Positions 45,848 through 53,920 of a stretch of 64,000 nt of DNA are shown here, piece after piece. This DNA comes from Mesonia mobilis DSM 19841 (lineage in GTDB: Bacteria; Bacteroidota; Bacteroidia; Flavobacteriales; Flavobacteriaceae), in assembly GCF_000423405.1 (NCBI RefSeq), contig NZ_AUHX01000004.1, positions 248,001-312,000 of the forward strand. The letters are read 5' to 3'. The notes under the pieces were generated by a model. It was not told where the DNA came from and searched no databases. It was given only the letters and a program-made list of their open reading frames with translations. Position numbers and translations under genes: made by a program. The first letter of the stretch is position 1. Each line of letters begins with the position of its first letter.

Positions 45848-45855
45848 CAAAGGTA
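45848..45855 (-). promoter_or_regulatory. -7 box TACCTTTG of rlmN
   Basis: Perfect TAnnTTTG match ending 4 bases before the GTG start; implies a near-leaderless transcript. The -33 position has no clear TTG. Confidence 0.45.
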
Positions 45856-45898
45856 TAAAACTAAACGGAGTTGTTTAATGTTATTCTTAGGTCTTGAT

Positions 45899-46011
45899 GC
45901 GTTAGGGATGGAAGCGGCATCCTTTTTTGCTTGATCAAAGACTTCTCGACTCAGCTCGAAGTGACAAGCAAAAAAGATATAGCGTACAGCCCGACCCGTA
46001 GGGTAACGCCC
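45899..46011. repeat. Structured intergenic repeat, copy 1 (113 bp)
   Basis: Conserved shell (GGGCGTTACCCTACGGGTCG... and ...GGATGCCGCTTCCATCCCTAACGC on the minus strand) enclosing a 45-base core with stem TGCTTG/CAAGCA and an inner TTCGAG/CTCGA hairpin. Other copies at 51811-51907 and 59124-59221 keep the shell but have a different core. Confidence 0.75.
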
Positions 46012-46024
46012 AAAATATTATTTA

Positions 46025-46055
46025 CAAAAAAGGCTACACAAAATTGCGCAGCCTT
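46025..46055 (-). terminator. Terminator of queA
   Basis: Stem AAGGCTGCGCAA pairs with TTGTGTAGCCTT on the minus strand (two G-U pairs), followed by TTTTT. 25 bases past the queA stop. Confidence 0.75.
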
Positions 46056-46079
46056 CGTTGATTTGTTTCTTTACGAAAA

Positions 46080-47129
46080 TTAGATGATCAACATCGCATC
46101 TCCATAAGAATAGAATTTATATTCTTCTTTGATCGCTTCTTCGTAAGCACGCTTCATTAAATCGTGACCCGCAAAGGCAGAAACCATCATTAACAAGGTC
46201 GATTTTGGCGTATGGAAATTGGTAATCATACAGTTGGCGATACTAAAATCGTATGGAGGAAAGATGAATTTGTTGGTCCACCCTCTAAACTCATTTAAAC
46301 GACCGTTTGATGAAACTGAACTTTCTAAAGCACGCATTACCGTGGTACCTACTGCACAGATCTTTCTTCTGTTTTCGATCGCATTATTGATCACTTGGGT
46401 AGAATCTTCTGTAATTTCTGCTTCTTCACTATCCATTTTATGTTTAGAAAGATCTTCTACTTCAACCGGATTAAAGGTTCCTAAACCAATGTGTAAAGTC
46501 ACTTCGGCTAAATCTACTCCTTTAATTTCTAAACGTTTTAATAAGTGTTTCGAAAAGTGTAAACCAGCAGTTGGCGCAGCTACAGCTCCTTCATTTTTAG
46601 CATAAATGGTCTGGTAACGATCGGCATCTTCCGGCTCTACTTCTCTTTTGATATATTTTGGAAGTGGAGTTTCACCAAGTTCATTTAATTTCTTTCTAAA
46701 CTCTTCGTAAGAACCGTCGTAAAGAAAACGTAAAGTTCTTCCTCTAGAAGTGGTATTATCGATCACTTCTGCTACTAAACTTTCATCATCGCCAAAATAA
46801 AGCTTATTACCAATACGAATTTTTCTTGCAGGATCTACCAACACATCCCAAAGACGTGTTTCTGAGTTTAATTCTCTCAATAAAAATACTTCGATTCTAG
46901 CTCCTGTTTTCTCTTTATTACCAAAAAGACGCGCAGGAAAAACCTTGGTATTATTAAGAACCATCACATCTTCCGGCTCAAAATAATCGATTAGGTCTTT
47001 AAATTTTTTATGCTCTATTGTATTTTCTTTACGGTTTAAAACCATTAATCGCGCTTCATCACGATCTTCTGAAGGATATTCTGCTAATAGTTTTTTTGGC
47101 AGTTCGAAATCGAACTGTGAAAGTTTCAT
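46080..47129 (-). CDS. queA: S-adenosylmethionine:tRNA ribosyltransferase-isomerase
   Basis: Makes epoxyqueuosine in tRNA from 7-aminomethyl-7-deazaguanine and [22 protein letters not shown] start, then [14 protein letters not shown] near residue 190 and [29 protein letters not shown] near the C-terminus. The reading frame is open from 47198, but the family starts at [11 protein letters not shown] at 47129 (349 residues) is chosen, ATG 47135 is two codons earlier and equally possible. Own promoter upstream. Confidence 0.95.
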   Translation of the reverse strand: MKLSQFDFELPKKLLAEYPSEDRDEARLMVLNRKENTIEHKKFKDLIDYFEPEDVMVLNNTKVFPARLFGNKEKTGARIEVFLLRELNSETRLWDVLVDPARKIRIGNKLYFGDDESLVAEVIDNTTSRGRTLRFLYDGSYEEFRKKLNELGETPLPKYIKREVEPEDADRYQTIYAKNEGAVAAPTAGLHFSKHLLKRLEIKGVDLAEVTLHIGLGTFNPVEVEDLSKHKMDSEEAEITEDSTQVINNAIENRRKICAVGTTVMRALESSVSSNGRLNEFRGWTNKFIFPPYDFSIANCMITNFHTPKSTLLMMVSAFAGHDLMKRAYEEAIKEEYKFYSYGDAMLII

Positions 47130-47154
47130 TCCCATACTAAAATTTTTAGAAGCG

Positions 47155-47186
47155 CAAATATACAACCTCAACATAGGGGTTGTCAA
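47155..47186 (-). promoter_or_regulatory. Promoter of queA (TTG-N21-TATATTTG)
   Basis: Minus strand TTG(AC) at 47186-47184 and perfect TATATTTG at 47162-47155, separated by 21 bases. The start codon at 47129 is 25 bases further. It also supports the shorter queA start, since the upstream part of the long open frame lies over this promoter. Confidence 0.7.
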
Positions 47187-47242
47187 GTAAATGAGCAATT
47201 ATTTAAGAAATAGATTTTTGAGGCTGAAGTTTTTAAAGAATT

Positions 47243-48469
47243 TTATACTTCTTTTTGCTGAATATGGAAGTGTTTCATCGCTTGCCAAAAGTCCGGAAAA
47301 GATTTTGAAACCACTCCGGCATCTTCAATTTTTAAAGTTGTTTTTAAAGCTAGTGGAGCAAATGCCATCGCCATACGATGATCGTTATACGTGGCTACAG
47401 AGACATTTTCCATTAAATTTACGCAAGGATAAAGTTTTAAGCTATCGTTAGTAATATCTACCCGAGCACCGAATTTCGACATCTCGTCGTGTAAAGCAAC
47501 TAACCGATCGGTTTCTTTGATCTTTAACGTATGTAATCCGGTAAGTTCACAACCTATCCCTAAGCCTAAACAAGTGACTGCAATGGTTTGCGCTAAGTCT
47601 GGAGATGAAACTAAATCTGCTTTATAAACTTGAGGTAATTTAACCGAATGATCTTTTTTAAGCTGAATTGAATTTTCTGAAAAAGTTGTGTTCACCCCTA
47701 AGCTTTTATACAATTCAACTAAAGAAGAGTCGCCTTGAAGACTTTCTTTTTTGTAATTGCTAATCGTAATTTCTGCGGAATCGCTTAATGCGACTAAACT
47801 ATAAAAGTAGGAAGCAGAACTCCAATCTGACTCAACTACAATTTTTTTTGGTTGCTGAAGTTGAAAAGGTTCTATTTTAATATTATTATTCTCGAAGGAA
47901 GCAGTAACACCTAGATTTTTCAGCAGTGAAAGCGTCATTAAAATATAAGGAGTTGAAGTGACTTTACCTTCAAGCTTAATTTCTAGTCCGTTTTCTAAGG
48001 ATGGTGCCATTAACATTAAGGCAGAAATATATTGACTACTAACATTTGCTGCTAAGCTTACATTAGATCTGGTAATTTTTTTTCCGTTGATCAATAATGG
48101 CGGATAGCCTTCTTCTTTTTGGTATTCGATATCGGCGCCTAGACTTCTTAAGGCATCAACTAATAATTTAATTGGGCGCTCTTGCATTCGTTTGCTACCG
48201 GTAAGAATGGTTTTTCGACCTTCTTGAATTGAAAAATAGGCAGTAGAAAAACGCATGGCCGTACCGGCGTGATTAATATCGATCTCTTCTTCTGAAGAAT
48301 TTAAAGCTTTCTGCAAAACTTCTGTATCGTCACTATTAGATAGGTTTTCAATTTCTATCTGCGGAAACAAGGCTTGTAAAATAAGTAAACGGTTAGCTTC
48401 GCTTTTTGAACCGGTTACTTGCCAATCTCCCTTAAGGTTTTTATGTTTTGCGACTAATTCGAGGGTCAT
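47243..48469 (-). CDS. aroA: 3-phosphoshikimate 1-carboxyvinyltransferase (EPSP synthase)
   Basis: A 408-residue enzyme of the shikimate pathway, adding enolpyruvate to shikimate-3-phosphate. Two inverse alpha-beta domains: GSKSEANRLLILQAL near residue 20, NHAGTAMRFSTAYF near 58, SQYISALMLMAPSLENGL near 144, and KIKETDRLVALHDEMSKFGA near 320, NDHRMAMAFAPLALK near 365. Glyphosate-sensitive class cannot be decided here. The start overlaps the upstream membrane protein gene by 4 bases. Confidence 0.95.
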   Translation of the reverse strand: MTLELVAKHKNLKGDWQVTGSKSEANRLLILQALFPQIEIENLSNSDDTEVLQKALNSSEEEIDINHAGTAMRFSTAYFSIQEGRKTILTGSKRMQERPIKLLVDALRSLGADIEYQKEEGYPPLLINGKKITRSNVSLAANVSSQYISALMLMAPSLENGLEIKLEGKVTSTPYILMTLSLLKNLGVTASFENNNIKIEPFQLQQPKKIVVESDWSSASYFYSLVALSDSAEITISNYKKESLQGDSSLVELYKSLGVNTTFSENSIQLKKDHSVKLPQVYKADLVSSPDLAQTIAVTCLGLGIGCELTGLHTLKIKETDRLVALHDEMSKFGARVDITNDSLKLYPCVNLMENVSVATYNDHRMAMAFAPLALKTTLKIEDAGVVSKSFPDFWQAMKHFHIQQKEV

Positions 48470-48729
48470 TGTTTTACTTTTTCTCTTTTCAGTTTTCCTC
48501 TAAATTGAAGAAAAGTTACGACAAAACCATAGATAAAACCACCAATAATATTAGCGATAAGAAATCTGATAAGCATTTTTCCTTCTAATTTTTCAGCAAT
48601 AAATTCATCGAAACTAAATCCGTAAGAGAACAATAAATCGATCGCGTTATAAATAAGCATAAAAGCAAAACCGAGAATAATTACTGATTTCCAAAAACCC
48701 TTAACCTCAACAACTTCTTTAAAACTCAT
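48466..48729 (-). CDS. Small two-helix membrane protein, unknown
   Basis: An 87-residue protein with hydrophobic segments at about 13-32 and 52-72 and a basic C-terminus. I do not recognise it. It overlaps aroA and the MazG gene by 4 bases on each side, so its expression is tied to the rsgA-dtd-mazG-aroA unit. Confidence 0.6.
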   Translation of the reverse strand: MSFKEVVEVKGFWKSVIILGFAFMLIYNAIDLLFSYGFSFDEFIAEKLEGKMLIRFLIANIIGGFIYGFVVTFLQFRGKLKREKVKQ

Positions 48730-49055
48730 GACTTTAGTTTTTCGTTTTGATGATGGCGATCGTGATCTCTTTTTGTTTTTAGATCTAATTTTTTATCGAA
48801 AGCGGCTTGCAAATCGATCCCGGTTTGATTAGCCAAACACAAAACCACAAAAACAACATCGGCTAATTCTTCTCCTAGATCTTTAGCTTTATCGCTTTCT
48901 TTTTCACTTTGTTCGCCATAACGACGAGCAATAATTCTGGCAACTTCGCCTACTTCTTCGGTAAGTTGTGCCATATTGGTAAGCTCGTTAAAATAACGAA
49001 CGCCGTGTTCTTTAATCCAATGATCTACCGCTTTTTGAGCGTCTTGAATGTTCAT
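48726..49055 (-). CDS. MazG-like nucleotide pyrophosphohydrolase
   Basis: A 109-residue all-alpha NTP pyrophosphohydrolase (RS21-C6/MazG-like). Acidic QLTEEVGEVARII near residue 29 and GEELADVVFVVLCLA near 65 give the ExxE...ExxD metal site. C-terminus basic (KRDHDRHH). Probably removes aberrant nucleotides. Lies one base after dtd in a compact unit. Distinct from the MazG-like protein at 351. Confidence 0.85.
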   Translation of the reverse strand: MNIQDAQKAVDHWIKEHGVRYFNELTNMAQLTEEVGEVARIIARRYGEQSEKESDKAKDLGEELADVVFVVLCLANQTGIDLQAAFDKKLDLKTKRDHDRHHQNEKLKS

Positions 49056-49056
49056 T

Positions 49057-49509
49057 TTAATCTCTATTTTTAGAATCTATAATTATCGTTACCGGGCCGT
49101 CGTTAAGGAGATTTACTTTCATATCTGCTCCAAATTCTCCGGTTCCTACTTCTTTTTCAAATTGCTTTTCAAATTCTTTGATAAAAGCTTCGTATAACGG
49201 AATAGCCAAATCAGGTTTGGCTGCATTTATAAAACTTGGTCGATTGCCTTTTTTTGTGCTCGCGTGAAGGGTAAACTGACTTATAATTAATGCTTCGCCA
49301 TCAATATCTTTCAGCGATAAATTCATTTTATCATCTTCATTACCAAAAATTCGCATATTGATAATTTTTCGACAAAGCCATTCGATGTCTTCCTGAGTAT
49401 CTTCAGCTTCAATCCCAACCAGAATCAAAAAACCTTTTTCGATGGAAGATTTTACTTTTCCATCTATCATTACGCTTGCTTCACTTACGCGCTGCAATAC
49501 CACTCTCAT
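49057..49509 (-). CDS. dtd: D-aminoacyl-tRNA deacylase
   Basis: A 150-residue Dtd. MRVVLQRVSEASVMIDG start, LILVGIEAEDTQEDI, the SQFTLHASTKKGNRPSFINAA catalytic SQFTL segment near residue 78, and GAFGADMKVNLLNDGPVT-like C-terminus (here GEFGADMKV, NLLNDGPVT). Hydrolyses D-aminoacyl-tRNAs. 5 bases after rsgA. Confidence 0.95.
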   Translation of the reverse strand: MRVVLQRVSEASVMIDGKVKSSIEKGFLILVGIEAEDTQEDIEWLCRKIINMRIFGNEDDKMNLSLKDIDGEALIISQFTLHASTKKGNRPSFINAAKPDLAIPLYEAFIKEFEKQFEKEVGTGEFGADMKVNLLNDGPVTIIIDSKNRD

Positions 49510-49514
49510 AATTT

Positions 49515-50462
49515 CTATTCTTTATAAATATCTACTCTGTAATGCTCGTCTTCACCTTCTAACATTTGTAAATAAGATTTATATCGCGACCAAGAAATTT
49601 CATCTTCATCTAAAGCTTCTTTAATGGCACATTTCGGTTCTTCGACGTGTAAACAATTATTGAATTTACATTCACTCTTACGCTCAAGAAATTCAGGGAA
49701 ATAATCGCCTAATTCTTCTTTTTCAATTTCTACGATCCCGAAACCTTTAATTCCCGGAGTATCGATAATTCTTGCATGAAAAGAAAGATCGAACATTTCT
49801 GCAAAAGTAGTGGTGTGTTGCCCTTGCAAATGTTGTTCTGATATTGCTGAAGTTTTCAAATCTAAGCTCGGCTCTAATTGATTAATTAAAGTCGATTTTC
49901 CTACACCGCTATGTCCTGAAAAAAGCGAAGTATTATCGATCATCAATTCTTTTACCTTATCGATATTTTTACCCGATTTTGCTGAAATAGGAATACACGT
50001 ATAACCAATTTCTCGATACATCGCCATTAAATACAGGATCTCGTCTTTTTCTTCTTGGGAATAGGCATCTACTTTATTAAAAAGCAAAACGGCTTTAATC
50101 CCATAAGCTTCTGCTGTTACTAAAAAACGATCGATAAAAGTCGTAAAGGTTGGCGGATTATTTAAGGTGACCAATAAAAACGCTACATCGATATTAGCCG
50201 CAATAATATGAGTTTGCTTAGAAAGGTTAACCGATTTTCTAATGATATAATTTTCACGCTCTTCAATATGTTTGATCACGCCTATTACCTCATCAATATT
50301 TTCTTCCAGATCAAATTCTACATAATCTCCTACCGCTACCGGATTGGTGTTTTTAATTCCTTTAATTCTGAATTTACCTTTTATGCGGCAATTGTAGAAC
50401 TTACCATCTTCGGCTTTAACGGTATACCAACTTCCGGTCGATTTGTAGACGATTCCTTTCAT
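49515..50462 (-). CDS. rsgA: Small ribosomal subunit biogenesis GTPase RsgA
   Basis: A 315-residue circularly permuted GTPase: OB-fold (1-65), then G4 LLFNKVDA near residue 130, G5 ISAKSG, G1 SGHSGVGKSTLIN near 187, switch TTFAEMF, G3 DTPGIKGFG near 238, and a C-terminal zinc module with CKFNNCLHVEEPKC near 265. Acts in maturation of the 30S subunit. A terminator-like hairpin occupies its 5' leader. Confidence 0.96.
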   Translation of the reverse strand: MKGIVYKSTGSWYTVKAEDGKFYNCRIKGKFRIKGIKNTNPVAVGDYVEFDLEENIDEVIGVIKHIEERENYIIRKSVNLSKQTHIIAANIDVAFLLVTLNNPPTFTTFIDRFLVTAEAYGIKAVLLFNKVDAYSQEEKDEILYLMAMYREIGYTCIPISAKSGKNIDKVKELMIDNTSLFSGHSGVGKSTLINQLEPSLDLKTSAISEQHLQGQHTTTFAEMFDLSFHARIIDTPGIKGFGIVEIEKEELGDYFPEFLERKSECKFNNCLHVEEPKCAIKEALDEDEISWSRYKSYLQMLEGEDEHYRVDIYKE

Positions 50463-50473
50463 TTACATTTTTG

Positions 50474-50509
50474 AAAAAATTGCTCAACTACCTAGATAAT
50501 TGAGCAATT
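50474..50509 (-). terminator. Terminator-like hairpin after the DAHP synthase gene, inside the rsgA leader
   Basis: Perfect arms AATTGCTCAA/TTGAGCAATT (loop about 12 bases) then TTTTTT on the minus strand, ending 11 bases before the rsgA ATG and 46 bases after the aroF-type stop. It follows the predicted rsgA start, so rsgA transcripts begin with it. Confidence 0.7.
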
Positions 50510-50518
50510 AACTTTTTA

Positions 50519-50547
50519 CAAAAGTAACAAAAACAAACTGTTTACAA
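50519..50547 (-). promoter_or_regulatory. Promoter of rsgA (TTG-N18-TACTTTTG)
   Basis: Minus strand TTG at 50547-50545, 18 bases, then perfect TACTTTTG at 50526-50519; rsgA begins 56 bases downstream, and the terminator-like hairpin lies between them. Confidence 0.55.
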
Positions 50548-50555
50548 GCTTTTGA

Positions 50556-51638
50556 TTACTCACTTAAAATTTTCTCTTGGTGATTAATCGATTCTTGGTG
50601 AATGGCTTTAAAGATCTTCAGTATAAATTCTTCACTCAAGTTATGCTCTTTCCCGTCTAAGATCATCTTTCCTAAAATCTCATTCCAACGGGTAGATTGC
50701 AAGATCGCAACGTTTTTCTCTTTTTTCACTTCTCCAATTTCATCGGCAACTTTCATTCGTTTTCCCAGAACGTCTAACAATTGATTATCGATCACATCAA
50801 TTTTAGCACGTAACGATGCTAACTTTTCTTGAAAGTCCTGACTCTGCGAAACTTCTTTTCTAATCTTTAGATCTTTCGTCATTTGGTCTAAAGCTTTCGG
50901 AGTAATTTGCTGTTTGGCATCACTCCACGCATTGTCGGGATCGTAATGCGTTTCAACCATAATTCCGTCGTAGTTAAGATCTAAAGCTGTCTGACATAAA
51001 TCGGTAATAATATCTCTTCTTCCCGCGATGTGTGATGGATCTAAAATTAACGGCAAGTCTGGAAACTTAGTTTGCAGATCGATCGCAATTTGCCATTCTG
51101 GATTGTTTCTGTATTTCGATTTTTCGTAAGTTGAAAATCCTCGGTGAATCACGCCTAAATTCTTTACATCTTGCTTGTAAAAACGCTCTACCGCTCCTAA
51201 CCATAATGCCAAATCTGGATTCACCGGATTTTTAATGAGTACCGTTTTATCTGTTCCTTTCAAAGCTTCTGCGATCTCCTGAATAATAAATGGAGAAACC
51301 GTTGTTCTCGCTCCAATCCATAAAATATCTACATCGTGCTTCAACGCTAAATCTACGTGAATTGGGTTTGCTACTTCAGTCGTCGTTAATAAACCTGTTT
51401 CTTCTTTGGCTTTTTGCAACCACTTTAAACCTAAAGCGCCAACACCTTCAAAATTTCCCGGGCGCGTTCTTGGCTTCCAAATTCCGGCGCGCAACACGCT
51501 GGTATCGGTTTCTTTTAATTGGTGCGCGATCTTTAAAACCTGTTCTTCTGTCTCGGCGCTACAAGGTCCCGCGATCACTAACGGATGGTCCAAATTAAAT
51601 TTATCTAACCACGTTCTTAATTCTTTTTTATTTTCCAT
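50556..51638 (-). CDS. Bifunctional DAHP synthase/chorismate mutase
   Basis: A 360-residue fusion. Residues about 10-260 are a type I-beta DAHP synthase: HPLVIAGPCSAETEEQV near 19, GIWKPRTRPGNFEGVG near 54, LIKNPVNPDL, GFSTYEKSKYRN and ILDPSHIAGRRD near 200. Residues about 270-355 are an AroQ-type chorismate mutase (LRAKIDVIDNQLLDVLGKRM, with the usual Arg/Lys/Glu pattern; ILQSTRWNEIL). The mutase domain is likely the allosteric sensor. Cooperates with pheA and tyrA upstream, though separated by repeats. Confidence 0.93.
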   Translation of the reverse strand: MENKKELRTWLDKFNLDHPLVIAGPCSAETEEQVLKIAHQLKETDTSVLRAGIWKPRTRPGNFEGVGALGLKWLQKAKEETGLLTTTEVANPIHVDLALKHDVDILWIGARTTVSPFIIQEIAEALKGTDKTVLIKNPVNPDLALWLGAVERFYKQDVKNLGVIHRGFSTYEKSKYRNNPEWQIAIDLQTKFPDLPLILDPSHIAGRRDIITDLCQTALDLNYDGIMVETHYDPDNAWSDAKQQITPKALDQMTKDLKIRKEVSQSQDFQEKLASLRAKIDVIDNQLLDVLGKRMKVADEIGEVKKEKNVAILQSTRWNEILGKMILDGKEHNLSEEFILKIFKAIHQESINHQEKILSE

Positions 51639-51659
51639 AGGTGTTTGTTTTCTGTGTTT

Positions 51660-51701
51660 ACCCCTCTGCCTTTGGCATCTCCCCTTTTAAAGGGGAGAAA
51701 C
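51660..51701. repeat. Intergenic repeat with CCCCTTTT/AAAGGGG hairpin
   Basis: ACCCCTCTGCCTTTGGCATC followed by the hairpin TCCCCTTTTAAAGGGGAGA. A type common between flavobacterial genes; a weaker relative (CCCTTCCCTTTTTAGAAGGG) is at about 39907-39926. Confidence 0.6.
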
Positions 51702-51760
51702 TTTTTGTAATCAAGATAGAGGTTTTTCTATTTGTTCTAATTTATTTTTTTAAAATTTTG

Positions 51761-51803
51761 TTCCCCCTACTTTTTAAGGAGGGGTGCCCAATGGGCGGGG
51801 TGG
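51761..51803. repeat. Intergenic repeat with CCCCCT/AGGGGG hairpin and GCCCAATGGGC palindrome
   Basis: TTCCCCCTAC-TTTTTAAGGAGGGG then TGCCCAATGGGCGGGGTGG. A separate repeat family from the previous one, stacked with it and with the 51811 element. Confidence 0.6.
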
Positions 51804-51810
51804 TTATTTT

Positions 51811-51907
51811 GGGCGTTTCCCTATCGGGTCGGGCTATTCGCTATATCTTTTTCAACTTCCTGCGAAAGCAGGAATCTAAAAAAGGATGCCGCTACTATCC
51901 CTAACGC
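51811..51907. repeat. Structured intergenic repeat, copy 2 (97 bp)
   Basis: Same shell as the copy at 45899 (GGGCGTTTCCCTATCGGGTC...; ...GGATGCCGCTACTATCCC, then TAACGC), with a different core: TTCCTGCGAAAGCAGGAA. Confidence 0.75.
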
Positions 51908-51923
51908 AACATATTTTCTTTAG

Positions 51924-52772
51924 TTAGTTTATTCCGTTTAAAACATTTTTAATATGGTTGGTATTGGCCATTTCTTCATATAATTTTTCAAAATTATCTT
52001 GTTCCATCAGGTTTTTAAATTCATTCAAATTCTGAATATATTCCGTTAACGTCTCCAACACATTTTCTTTATTCTGTTTAAAAATGGGCGACCACATTGC
52101 TGGTGAACTTTTTGCTAAACGTACCGTTGAGGCGAATCCGCTGCCTGCCAAGTCAAAAATATCCTTTTCGTTTTTCTCCTTTTCTAACACGGTTTTTCCT
52201 AACATAAACGAACTGATGTGCGAAAGATGAGAAACATACGCAATATGTTTATCGTGAGATTTCGGATCCATATACCGAATTCGCATTCCCAAACGCTGAA
52301 AAATCTCAAAAGCAACTTCCTGCAACTTGAAAGCTGTTTTTTCAACTTCACAAACGATCATTGTTTTATTTCTGTATAAATTCTGTATTGCCGCTTCCGG
52401 ACCCGAAAACTCGGTTCCCGCAATGGGATGCGCCGCTAAATAATTTCTTCGCTTCGGGTGATCTTTTACCGACTCACATATTTTTTCTTTGGTAGAACCG
52501 GTATCGAGCACCAAGGTATTTTCACCCACGTGATCCAAAACTTGAGCAAGCACTTGTATACTCACATCTACCGGAACCGATACGATCACCACTTCTGCAG
52601 CCTGCAAATCTTTCAACTCTCCAATTGCGTCGATTAGCTGTAAATCTTTCGCTTTTTGGGCATTATTTTCATTTTTATCGATGCCAATAATTTCAACATT
52701 TTCGAAAGCAGTTTTTATATCTAATGCCATCGAACCGCCAATTAAACCTATTCCTACTACTGCTATTTTCAT
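51924..52772 (-). CDS. tyrA: Prephenate dehydrogenase
   Basis: A 282-residue NAD(P)-dependent dehydrogenase of tyrosine biosynthesis. Rossmann VVGIGLIGGSMALDIK at residues 4-19, TGSTKEKICESV near 92, HPIAGTEFSGPEAA near 115, YVSHLSHISSFML near 185, and SGFASTVRLAKSSPAMW near 215. No ACT domain and no fused mutase. Stop codon of the aminotransferase overlaps its start by 4 bases, so translation is coupled. Confidence 0.94.
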   Translation of the reverse strand: MKIAVVGIGLIGGSMALDIKTAFENVEIIGIDKNENNAQKAKDLQLIDAIGELKDLQAAEVVIVSVPVDVSIQVLAQVLDHVGENTLVLDTGSTKEKICESVKDHPKRRNYLAAHPIAGTEFSGPEAAIQNLYRNKTMIVCEVEKTAFKLQEVAFEIFQRLGMRIRYMDPKSHDKHIAYVSHLSHISSFMLGKTVLEKEKNEKDIFDLAGSGFASTVRLAKSSPAMWSPIFKQNKENVLETLTEYIQNLNEFKNLMEQDNFEKLYEEMANTNHIKNVLNGIN

Positions 52773-53920
52773 GCTTCTACTCGTTTTATGGCTTTTTCGA
52801 TCGTGGCTTCATCTACACAAAGAGAAAACCGAATGTAACCTTCACCCCCGCTGCCAAAAACCGTTCCCGGTGCGGCAAACAAATGGTGAGTTTGTAAAAT
52901 ATGTTCAGAAAATTCTTCTGAAGTTTGATAAGCTTCAGGGATTTTTGCCCAAACGAACATCCCTACTAAGTCACGATCTTCTAATTGGCAATCCAGTTTT
53001 TCTACTAATTCGATAATTTTAGTTCTTCGGTTTTTATATAAAAAATCTAAGTTTTTAAACCAATCTTCATTTTCTTTCAACGCAACCGCAACGCCTAACT
53101 GAAGAGGTAAAAACATACCGCTATCCATATTGCTTTTTACCTTTAAAATGTGTTGTAAGTTCTCTTGACTTCCTAAAACCGCTCCTACTCGCCAACCGGC
53201 CATATTAAAAGTTTTACTCACCGAATTGAGTTCTAATCCCACTTCTTTAGCTCCGGGATAGGCCAATAAACTCTCCGGATTGTCATTCAGAATAAAACTA
53301 TACGGGTTATCATTGATCAACAAAATATCGTGCTTTTTAGCAAATGCGATCGCATCATGAAAAAGATGCTGACTCGCTTTTACGCCCGTCGGCATATGAG
53401 GATAGTTGAGCCACATAATTTTCACTTTGCTTAAATCTTGTTTTTCTAACTCGTTAAAATTAGGCTGCCATTCGTTTTCTTCTTTCAACTCATAAAAAAC
53501 CGGTTTTGCGCCCACCAATTTCGTCACTGACGTATACGTAGGATAACCCGGATTCGGAATAAGCACCTCATCACCCTCATTTAAAAACGCCATCGAGATA
53601 TGCATAATCCCTTCTTTGCTTCCTAACAAGGGTAAAATTTCTGTTGCCGCATTAACTTCTACCTGAAATTTTCGTTGGTAGAAATCGGCAAAAGCTTCCC
53701 GCAACTCATCGGCACCACGATAACTTTGATATTTGTGCGCGTTTTCTTGCTTGGCAGCCAATTGCATTTGCGCTACCGCATCGTAAGGCGGCGGCAAATC
53801 TGGACTACCAATTCCTAAATTGATCACGTCTATTCCGTTTTGCTGCATTTCTTTAATTTCTTGCAGCTTTCTACTGAAATAGTATTCCTTGATAAACGCT
53901 AACCTATTGGCGGGTTTCAT
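52769..53920 (-). CDS. PLP-dependent aminotransferase (aspartate/aromatic-type)
   Basis: A 383-residue fold-type I aminotransferase. NLGIGSPDLPPP at residues 34-45, PNPGYPTY near 122, LNYPHMPTG near 171, the PLP-binding lysine K236 in NSVSKTFNMAGWRVG, and RFSLC near the end. Located between pheA and tyrA, it probably transaminates prephenate or the aromatic keto acids; LL-diaminopimelate or aspartate specificity cannot be excluded. Overlaps pheA end by 17 bases and tyrA start by 4. Confidence 0.87.
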   Translation of the reverse strand: MKPANRLAFIKEYYFSRKLQEIKEMQQNGIDVINLGIGSPDLPPPYDAVAQMQLAAKQENAHKYQSYRGADELREAFADFYQRKFQVEVNAATEILPLLGSKEGIMHISMAFLNEGDEVLIPNPGYPTYTSVTKLVGAKPVFYELKEENEWQPNFNELEKQDLSKVKIMWLNYPHMPTGVKASQHLFHDAIAFAKKHDILLINDNPYSFILNDNPESLLAYPGAKEVGLELNSVSKTFNMAGWRVGAVLGSQENLQHILKVKSNMDSGMFLPLQLGVAVALKENEDWFKNLDFLYKNRRTKIIELVEKLDCQLEDRDLVGMFVWAKIPEAYQTSEEFSEHILQTHHLFAAPGTVFGSGGEGYIRFSLCVDEATIEKAIKRVEA

